Translations under genes and position numbers: made by a program
Notes under the pieces: generated by a model
Databases searched by the model: none
The model's input: the letters and a program-made list of their open reading frames with translations, nothing else
Told to the model about the DNA's origin: nothing
Assembly: GCF_003952385.1 (NCBI RefSeq)
Contig: NZ_CP034444.1
Coordinates: forward strand, 4,725,001 to 4,789,000
Direction: 5' to 3'
DNA: 64,000 bases
Origin: Mesorhizobium sp. M1D.F.Ca.ET.043.01.1.1
Lineage (GTDB): Bacteria > Pseudomonadota > Alphaproteobacteria > Rhizobiales > Rhizobiaceae
Shown: piece after piece, positions 58,280-64,000 of the stretch
Numbering within the stretch: the stretch's first letter is position 1
Layout of the letters: each line of letters begins with the position of its first letter

Positions 58280-59382
58280 TGGCCCACATCGAACTCAAGA
58301 ACATCACCAAGAAGTTCGGTGGCCACACCGCGCTGACGGGCCTCAACCTGGACATCGCCGACGGCGAATTCTTCGTGCTGCTCGGCGAGACCGGCGCCGG
58401 CAAGACGACGACACTGCGGCTGATCGCCGGGCTCGAGAAGCCGACCGAGGGCCAAGTCTTCATCGACGGCGTCGACGTTGCCGGATGGGGCGCCGCCGAG
58501 CGCGACGTGGCGCTGGTGCTGCAGCAATACTCGCTCTACCCGCGCTACACCGTGCGGCAGAATCTGGAGTTTCCGCTGAAGCCGAAAATCCGTCGCCTGC
58601 CCGATGCCGAGATCAAGGACCGCGTAGCGCGTGCCGCCCGCACGCTGCGCATCGAGCATCTGCTCGACCGCAAGACGGACCGGCTTTCGGGCGGCGAAAT
58701 GCAGCGCGTCTCGATCGGCCGGGCGATCGTGCGCAAGCCGCGCGTGTTCCTGATGGACGAGCCGCTGTCGGCGCTCGACGCGAAGCTGCGCGAGGCGCTG
58801 CGGACGGAGCTGAAGAACCTGCAGATGCAGCTCGGCGCCACCTTCCTGTTCGTCACCCACGACCAGATCGAGGCGATGTCGATGGGCGACAAGGTCGGCG
58901 TGCTCAACCATGGTCGCATCGTCCAGACCGGCACGCCGCAGGATATCTACAACAATCCGCGCGACACCTATGTCGCAAGCTTCGTCGGTTCGCCGCCGAT
59001 GAACCTCATCGACGGCAAACTGGTGGAAAACCGCGCGGTGATGGCGCCGATGAATTTCGAATTGCCGCTTTCAGGGGGAGCCAGGACTTTTCTGGGGGAG
59101 AAGGCGGGCGGTGCGGCCGACGGTCGCCCGCTCGTCTTCGGCATCCGTCCGGAGGATGTCTATCTGGAGAGCGGCGCCCCGGTCGAGGCACGCGTCCACG
59201 ACGTCGAGAACCACGGCGTCGAGAAGATCGTGACGCTGAGGGTCGGCGACGCGATGCTGAGGGCCACAGTGCCGGCAAGGACCGCCGTCGAGATCGAGCA
59301 GCCCGTCCGCTTTGCCTGGAATCCGGACAAGGTGGTGATGTTCGACAAGGGCAGCGGGGTGAGCCTGCGGCACGCCGGCTGA
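58279..59382 (+). CDS. Sugar importer ATPase 2 (UgpC/MalK-like)
   Basis: The 367-residue ATPase has an unusual Walker A, GETGAGKTT, with Glu instead of Pro/Gln after the first Gly. Its other motifs are normal: QQYSLYPRYTV, LSGGEMQR, LMDEPLSALDAKLREAL, THDQIEAMSMGD and a TOBE domain (FGIRPEDVYLES). Its ATG overlaps the stop of the first ATPase (TAATG). It ends the operon. The two subunits are divergent, so this is not a recent duplication. Confidence 0.92.
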   Translation: MAHIELKNITKKFGGHTALTGLNLDIADGEFFVLLGETGAGKTTTLRLIAGLEKPTEGQVFIDGVDVAGWGAAERDVALVLQQYSLYPRYTVRQNLEFPLKPKIRRLPDAEIKDRVARAARTLRIEHLLDRKTDRLSGGEMQRVSIGRAIVRKPRVFLMDEPLSALDAKLREALRTELKNLQMQLGATFLFVTHDQIEAMSMGDKVGVLNHGRIVQTGTPQDIYNNPRDTYVASFVGSPPMNLIDGKLVENRAVMAPMNFELPLSGGARTFLGEKAGGAADGRPLVFGIRPEDVYLESGAPVEARVHDVENHGVEKIVTLRVGDAMLRATVPARTAVEIEQPVRFAWNPDKVVMFDKGSGVSLRHAG

Positions 59383-59424
59383 CGAGCCTGCCGTTCGCCC
59401 GGCGGGACTTTGGCCGGCGCTGTG

Positions 59425-59856
59425 CTATTGCGGCAGATAGGTCTCGTAGGGCGTGTCGTTGATCAGCAGGATCACGCATTCGGTGTCGGACAGGCAGGCA
59501 TCGTCATGCATCTCGTCGGCCTTTTGCGTCCAGTAGGAGCCCGGCGGCAATTCGACCTTGGTCGCTTCGCCGCCTTGCATCTGCCAATGCGCCCACAGTC
59601 CCTTTATGACCACGGCGCGATAGTCGGCGGTGTGGGCATGGACCGGCGCGCGCCAGTTGCCGGGAACCTTGAGCAGCGTGCCGGCCGGACCCTTGGCCCT
59701 CGAGCCCCATAGCGGGCCGAGGCGCTGCGGCTGGTCGGGCGCTTCGACGACATAAGGGATCTTGTCGGCGGGCAGGTAGCTGTCTTCGAGCGCCAATGCC
59801 CGTCCCGGAAGGACGGCCAGCGCGGCAAGCGCAAGCGGTGCAAGGTGTTTGGCCAT
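59425..59856 (-). CDS. Secreted cupin-like protein (DUF4437 type)
   Basis: The 143-residue protein has a signal peptide (MAKHLAPLALAALAVLPGRALALE). A cupin-like core follows, VPGNWRAPVHAHTADYRAVVIKGLWAHWQ and LPPGSYWTQKADEMHDDACLSDTECVILL. Two Cys (in DDACLSDTECV) could form a disulphide in the periplasm. It is convergent with the sugar importer operon, 42 bases from it, and downstream of the AraC gene on the same strand. Its function is unknown. Confidence 0.82.
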   Translation of the reverse strand: MAKHLAPLALAALAVLPGRALALEDSYLPADKIPYVVEAPDQPQRLGPLWGSRAKGPAGTLLKVPGNWRAPVHAHTADYRAVVIKGLWAHWQMQGGEATKVELPPGSYWTQKADEMHDDACLSDTECVILLINDTPYETYLPQ

Positions 59857-59955
59857 GGCGGTTTCCTCCGCCGGTCAGCTTATGCCGCCGCTATGGGAGA
59901 GGAATAGCGCTCCGTCCAAAAGACCTCGCAATTCCTCCAGCTTGACCGCCGGGTG

Positions 59956-60921
59956 TCAGGGTTGCTCGCCTGGGCCATTTCGCAGATGGCTCGGCGCGAT
60001 GCCCATGACCCGCTTGAAGGCGCGGCTGAAGGACGCTTCCGAATCGTAGCCGAGCTTCGCGGCCGCCACCGACACCCGCATGCCGTCGCGGGCGAGCCAT
60101 TGCCGTGCCTGGTGCATGCGCACGCGCAGCACATATTTGGCCGGCGTCTCGCCGACCACGGAGGCGAAGCGCTGCGCGAAGGCGGAGCGTGACGCTCCCA
60201 TCATTCGCGCCAGGGATTCGACCGTCCAGTCGCGATCGGGCTGCAGATGAATGGCGGCGAGCACCTTGCCGACGTCCGGGTTGCGGACTGCGGCGATCCA
60301 TCCGGTGGCGTCGCCGCAACCATTCTCCACCCAAGAGCGAATGATGGTGGCGGCGAGCACGTCAGCCAGACGCGCCAGAATGCCGCCGGAGCCGACCCGG
60401 TCCATCGTCACCTCGCCGGCCATGGCGTCGAGCAGATGCTGGATGCCCGGCGCGTTCGCCATCAGCTTATGCGCCTGCATCAGGTCGGGCATCATGTCGA
60501 GCAGCGGATGCGAGCCGTCGAGATTGAAATGCATGCTGCCGCAAAACAGCAGGGTCTTGCAGCCGTCGCAGCCGTTGGAGACGTCGAAGACGTTCTCGCA
60601 GACCGGCTCGATGGTGTAGCGGCCGATCGGCACCGGCGGCACGCCCGGCGCGCTGGCCAGCACATGCTCGTCGCCGCGCGGGATCAGAAGCGCGTCGCCC
60701 ACCGACAGCTCGACCCATTCCCTGGCCGGCGAGAACAGCCAGCAGCCCTGCTGTCCGATGAAATGGAAGCGCGCCGCCTTCTGCGCGGGGAAGGAAACGG
60801 CCCACGGCTCGCCCAGCACGCAGCGGCCATAGTCGACGCCGTCGAGTCGCAGGCCGCGCAGCATGTCGGTCAGCGGGTCGCCGGATGCCAGCGGTGTCGT
60901 TTTGGACGAATTGTAATTCAT
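59956..60921 (-). CDS. AraC family transcriptional regulator
   Basis: The 321-residue protein has an AraC-type cupin_6 ligand domain (residues about 15-195) with NGCDGCKTLLFCG in it. A C-terminal double helix-turn-helix follows (WTVESLARMMGASRSAFAQRFASVVGETPAKYVLRVRMHQARQWL, then VSVAAAKLGYDSEASFSRAFKRVMG). ATG 60921 is chosen as the start of the conserved domain. It is divergent from an MFS exporter gene, a frequent pair in which the AraC protein controls the exporter. Confidence 0.9.
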   Translation of the reverse strand: MNYNSSKTTPLASGDPLTDMLRGLRLDGVDYGRCVLGEPWAVSFPAQKAARFHFIGQQGCWLFSPAREWVELSVGDALLIPRGDEHVLASAPGVPPVPIGRYTIEPVCENVFDVSNGCDGCKTLLFCGSMHFNLDGSHPLLDMMPDLMQAHKLMANAPGIQHLLDAMAGEVTMDRVGSGGILARLADVLAATIIRSWVENGCGDATGWIAAVRNPDVGKVLAAIHLQPDRDWTVESLARMMGASRSAFAQRFASVVGETPAKYVLRVRMHQARQWLARDGMRVSVAAAKLGYDSEASFSRAFKRVMGIAPSHLRNGPGEQP

Positions 60922-60962
60922 TTCGGCGTTTCTAGCATGGAAACTCCAGCCAGTCACTCCCT

Positions 60963-60995
60963 ATGTTGCACTGCAGCCAAATGTTGCGTTGCAAC
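60963..60995. promoter_or_regulatory. Candidate AraC-type operator before the MFS gene
   Basis: ATGTTGC occurs at 60963-60969 and 60981-60987, 18 bases apart, and GTTGCA/GTTGCAAC words continue to 60992. AraC proteins usually bind direct repeats of about this spacing. The region lies between the divergent AraC (start 60921) and MFS (start 61012) genes. Confidence 0.4.
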
Positions 60996-61011
60996 TTTCC
61001 GGAGATTTGCC

Positions 61012-62226
61012 ATGACCGAACCCGCCACGGGCGTCATCGACGCCGCCGTTCTCGACAGGACCGAACCAGAGGAACGAACCGAGCCCGTATGGGGCGCGGT
61101 GGTGTCGCTAGCGCTCGGCGTGTTCGGCCTGGTGACCGCCGAATTCCTGCCCGCCAGCCTGCTGACGCGACTGGCGCAGGACCTCGGCGTCAGCGAAGGT
61201 TCCGCCGGCCAGGCGGTCACGGCGACAGCCGTCGTCGGCGCGATCGCAGCACCCACGATGGCCATCGTCACCAAGCGGCTCGACCGCAGGCTGGTGATGT
61301 GGATGCTCACCGTGCTTCTGATCGTCTCCAATCTGCTTGCCGCCTTCGCCTCCTCGCTCACGATGCTGCTTCTGGCTCGCGTGGTCCTGGGTGTCGCGCT
61401 CGGCGGCTTCTGGTCGATGTCGGCCGCCATGGCGATGCGTCTGGTGCCGATGCGATTGATGCCGCGCGCCATGTCGATCATCCTGACCGGCGTCTCGGTC
61501 GCCACTGTCACCGCGGCGCCTGTCGGCGCCTATGTCGGCGACATCTGGGGCTGGCGCACGGCCTTCATGATCGCAGCCGTCGTCGGTGCGCTGACCCTGC
61601 TGGTTCAGCTTGCAACCATTCCCAGCCTGCCGCCGACGGCCGTGGCAAGCTTCCGCACCCTGATCGAGGTGCTGAAAAGGCCGACGATCCGCGCGGCTCT
61701 CATGGTGGTGCTGCTCGTCGCCTCGGGACAGTTTGCCGGCTTCACTTATGTGCGGCCATTCCTGGAGACGGTGCCGGTGATGCCGATCGAGACCATCTCG
61801 CTGGTGCTGCTCGCCTATGGCGTCGGCGGCTTCTTCGGCAACTTCGCCGGCGCCTTCCTGGCCGAGCGCAACCTGAAGCTCGCGGTCGGGCTGGCCCCGC
61901 TGCTGATCGCGCTGTCGGCGCTGGCGCTGCTTACGCTTGGTGCCTCGCCGGTAACGGCAGCCGTCGCCGTCACGAGCTGGGGTTTTGCCTTCGGCGCCGT
62001 GCCGGTCGGGCTGCAGACCTGGCTGGTGCGTGCCGCTCCCGACCAGGCCGAGAGCGCCGGCGGGCTGATGGTCGCAACGTTCCAGGTGGCGATCGCGCTG
62101 GGCGCGGTCTTCGGCGGCCTGCTGGTCGACCATGCCGGCGTGGCGAGCGCCTTCGCCTACGGCGCCGTGGCGACGCTGCTCGCGGCGCTGGTGACTTTCG
62201 CCATCGGGCCCAAACAGGCCGAATAG
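61012..62226 (+). CDS. MFS transporter (AraJ/DHA1 drug or sugar exporter type)
   Basis: The 404-residue protein has 12 predicted membrane segments. The DHA1 features are GLVTAEFLPASLLTRLAQDLGVSEG (motif in helix 1), KRLDRRLVMWMLTVLLIVSNL between helices 2 and 3 (motif A variant), and GVALGGFWSMSAAMAMRLVPMRLMPRAMSI. Such carriers export drugs, sugars or amino acids by proton antiport. The ATG has GGAG nine bases upstream. The divergent AraC gene is its probable regulator. Confidence 0.9.
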   Translation: MTEPATGVIDAAVLDRTEPEERTEPVWGAVVSLALGVFGLVTAEFLPASLLTRLAQDLGVSEGSAGQAVTATAVVGAIAAPTMAIVTKRLDRRLVMWMLTVLLIVSNLLAAFASSLTMLLLARVVLGVALGGFWSMSAAMAMRLVPMRLMPRAMSIILTGVSVATVTAAPVGAYVGDIWGWRTAFMIAAVVGALTLLVQLATIPSLPPTAVASFRTLIEVLKRPTIRAALMVVLLVASGQFAGFTYVRPFLETVPVMPIETISLVLLAYGVGGFFGNFAGAFLAERNLKLAVGLAPLLIALSALALLTLGASPVTAAVAVTSWGFAFGAVPVGLQTWLVRAAPDQAESAGGLMVATFQVAIALGAVFGGLLVDHAGVASAFAYGAVATLLAALVTFAIGPKQAE

Positions 62227-62287
62227 TCCCGGATGCCGACAAGCCGGCCGATATGGCCGGCTTGTCGGCTGAGCGATGCGGTCCGGT

Positions 62288-62629
62288 CTAGGCAGAGCGG
62301 CCGTCGAATTCGAAGACCTGCACTGCGGTGAGGTCGACGTCCTCGAGGCAGTTGATGTTGATGTAGGCGCTGCGTTCGCTGCCCTGGCTGGCGTCGAAGG
62401 GATGGATGCCGCAGGTCCGGCAGAAGCGATGCGCAATGGCGCTCCTGCCAAAAGTGTATTTGCCGAGGTCGTTGCCGCAGGCGACCAGCCGCATGCTGCC
62501 ATGCGGTACGGCCCAAAGCAGCGCGCCCTTGCGCGCGCAGATCGAGCAATTGCAGCGCACCGCGCCGCCGATCTCGCCTTCGACCTCGAAAGCCACCTTG
62601 CCGCAATGGCAGCTGCCTTTGTACAGCAT
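62288..62629 (-). CDS. GFA family protein (glutathione-dependent formaldehyde-activating enzyme-like)
   Basis: The 113-residue protein has the zinc-binding pattern of the family: YKGSCHCGKVAFEVEG, CNCSICARKGALLW and HRFCRTCGIHPFD. Most GFA proteins lack proven glutathione or formaldehyde activity. ATG 62629 is taken because MLYKGSCHCG is the usual N-terminus; the frame stays open upstream. It is convergent with the MFS gene and separated from the amidase gene by repeat copy 3. Confidence 0.88.
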   Translation of the reverse strand: MLYKGSCHCGKVAFEVEGEIGGAVRCNCSICARKGALLWAVPHGSMRLVACGNDLGKYTFGRSAIAHRFCRTCGIHPFDASQGSERSAYININCLEDVDLTAVQVFEFDGRSA

Positions 62630-62705
62630 CAGTCTGTTCCTATCGCTGGCAGGGTGCAAAGGCACGCTTGCCGGGTTATCCCTTTCGCCGGCCTTCCCAG
62701 CCGGC

Positions 62706-62809
62706 ATTATTGCGGTTCAGCTTTCACAGAATCGCTGATCCGCTCCAAGCATTTGTTTTTGCGCAATTCCGGACCGAAGACCGCGACGCACGTGCTGGAA
62801 TTGCTTTAA
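62706..62809. repeat. Dispersed intergenic palindromic repeat, copy 3 (diverged)
   Basis: This copy aligns without gaps with copy 1 at 4006-4110 (shared CAGAATCGC/TAGAATCGC, ATTTGTTTTT, GCGCAATTCC, GGAATTGCTTTA) but has lost much of the pairing in the first half. It lies between the GFA gene and the amidase gene, 34 bases before the latter. Confidence 0.65.
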
Positions 62810-62842
62810 AGTCGTTGCATCCTTGCGGAGTCCGACGCCGAC

Positions 62843-64000
62843 ATGCAATCCGTCCGAGACCGTCTCGAAATCATCCTGTCACGTCTTGCCAGTCGCGCCG
62901 CCAGCGAGAAGGTCTATACGAGGCTCTACGCCGAGGCGGCGCGAGCCGCCGCCGACGCGTCCGATGCCCGCCGGAAGGCCGGCGTGAGCCTCGGGGCGCT
63001 CGACGGCGCGATCGTCTCGATCAAGGATCTGTTCGACGTCGCCGGCGAGCCGACCCGGGCGGGCTCGCTTATGCTCGCCAGCGCCCAGCCTGCCGCGCAG
63101 GACGCGGCGATCGTGCGCCGGCTGCGCCAGGCGGGCGCGCTCATCCTCGGCAAGACCAACATGACCGAATTCGCCTTCACCGCGATCGGCGACAATCTGC
63201 ATTACGGCACGCCGGGCAATGCGGCCGATGCGAGCCTTATTCCGGGCGGCTCCTCATCCGGCGCCGGCGTCGCGGTGGGCGAGGGTACGAGCACGATCTC
63301 GATCGGCTCGGATACCGGCGGCTCGGTGCGCATCCCGGCCTCGCTCAACGGTGCCGCCGGTTTCAAACCGACGGCAAGGCGCGTGCCTCTGGCCGGCGCC
63401 TTTCCCTTGTCGGCGACGCTGGATTCGATCGGGCCGCTCGCCCGCAGCATTGCCGACTGCGCGGCGACCGACGCGATCATGGCCGGCGAGGAGCCGGTTG
63501 CGCTTCAGCCCGTCTCGCTAGCCGGGTTGCGCATCGGCATCCCCCGCGGCGTGCTCTTTGGCGAGACGCAGCCTGAGGTTCTCGATGCTTTCGACCGAAG
63601 TCTTCTGGGGATGGAGCAGGCGGGCGCGCGCATTGCCGACTTTCCGATCGACGACCTCATTGCCGAGATGCGCGCAGCGACCAAGCGCGCCTCGATCGCG
63701 TCGATGGAGGGTGCGGAGGTGCATGCCGAGTGGCTGGCAGCCGGCGCCTCCGTGCCGGTCGATCCGCATATCACGGGCCCGATGTCGCGTGCGCTGACGG
63801 TTCCCGCTTCCGCCTATATCAGGACGATCCGCCGCCGTGGGGAATTGGTCGCGGCCATGGAGGAGCGGCTGCAGGGGGTTGACGTGCTCGCGCTGCCGAC
63901 CGTGCCGATGGTTGCGCCGTCGATCGCCGCCATGGCCGGCGATGAGGCGCTGCGCGACCGGACGGAAGGCCTGCTGCTGCGCAACACCCAGGTCGCCAAC
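62843..64000 (+). CDS. Amidase signature family protein (truncated by the window end)
   Basis: The visible 386 residues form an amidase: Lys in SIKDLFD, Ser in GGSSSGAG and the nucleophile Ser in GSDTGGSVRIPASL, with LGKTNMTEFAF in between. Amidases of this kind cleave amides such as aryl-acylamides, indoleacetamide or malonamide; the substrate is not clear. It begins ATG 62843; TGCGGAG lies 12 bases upstream. The reading frame is open at the window's end, so the C-terminus is missing. Confidence 0.9.
   Translation, partial: MQSVRDRLEIILSRLASRAASEKVYTRLYAEAARAAADASDARRKAGVSLGALDGAIVSIKDLFDVAGEPTRAGSLMLASAQPAAQDAAIVRRLRQAGALILGKTNMTEFAFTAIGDNLHYGTPGNAADASLIPGGSSSGAGVAVGEGTSTISIGSDTGGSVRIPASLNGAAGFKPTARRVPLAGAFPLSATLDSIGPLARSIADCAATDAIMAGEEPVALQPVSLAGLRIGIPRGVLFGETQPEVLDAFDRSLLGMEQAGARIADFPIDDLIAEMRAATKRASIASMEGAEVHAEWLAAGASVPVDPHITGPMSRALTVPASAYIRTIRRRGELVAAMEERLQGVDVLALPTVPMVAPSIAAMAGDEALRDRTEGLLLRNTQVAN

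Noticed and set aside
53715..59382. Identification as the rhizobial glycerol importer (GlpSTPQV) because of the two ATPases
   Set aside because: The gene order differs, there is no glycerol-3-phosphate dehydrogenase, and the binding protein is shorter than I would expect; only the two-ATPase design is shared.

Overview
The window reads as chromosomal DNA of a Rhizobiales alphaproteobacterium, most probably Mesorhizobium or a close Phyllobacteriaceae relative. The grounds are a high-GC, codon-biased gene set, an rrn operon in the order 23S-5S-tRNA-fMet with a helix-9 insertion in the 23S rRNA, intergenic palindromic repeats of the type I associate with Mesorhizobium, and an extreme density of ABC importers. 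The genus is an inference; the order-level placement is firmer.

Layout. 1-3912: 3' part of the 16S-23S spacer, 23S rRNA, 5S rRNA, initiator tRNA-Met and a strong terminator, sprinkled with copies of one short hairpin repeat. 4006-11388 (+): a ThuA-like protein, then a FadR-type regulator, a DgoD-like acid-sugar dehydratase, an SDR and an AraFGH/RbsABC-like sugar importer. 11400-13736 (-): a glutamine-synthetase-like ligase and a GntR regulator. 13918-22264 (-): a biuret/ureide operon with a BMP-type importer, biuret hydrolase, a second isochorismatase-fold hydrolase, a cupin and allophanate hydrolase, with a divergent GntR regulator at 22554. 23233-32020: a LuxR-type regulator divergent from a polyamine-type importer (PotABCD-like), an SDR, a PuuA-like ligase and a PuuB-like oxidase. 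32144-42541: a DeoR regulator, then an eight-gene minus-strand operon (DUF1185/AA_synth protein, hydrolase-flavin reductase fusion, luciferase-like monooxygenase, aldehyde dehydrogenase, second PotABCD-like importer) controlled by a divergent GntR gene. 42538-48392 (-): a Dpp/Opp-type peptide importer ending in an ATC-hydrolase-like gene; one ATPase carries an in-frame palindromic repeat. 48735-49922 (+): an M24 peptidase. 50070-52539 (-): a cupin plus two genes matching the two halves of plant Tm-1, with a divergent TetR gene. 53715-59382 (+): a family-1 sugar importer with two ATPases and a small membrane protein. 59425-64000: a cupin-like secreted protein, AraC regulator, MFS exporter, GFA protein and a truncated amidase.

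How it works together. Nearly every module is a nutrient-scavenging cassette: a periplasmic binding protein, two permeases and one or two ATPases, next to enzymes for the first catabolic steps and a dedicated local regulator. Several regulators have a clear palindrome in the adjacent intergenic region, and these are listed as candidate operators. The most interesting points are the biuret operon with a BMP-family transporter, the three-part hydrolase-flavin reductase fusion in an uncharacterised oxidative pathway, the palindromic element translated inside an ABC ATPase, the split Tm-1 pair, and the repeated hairpin family across rRNA spacers and the 23S insertion.

All calls come from reading the sequence and remembered family features. 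No database search or structure prediction was run, and transporter substrates in particular are inferred from neighbours.
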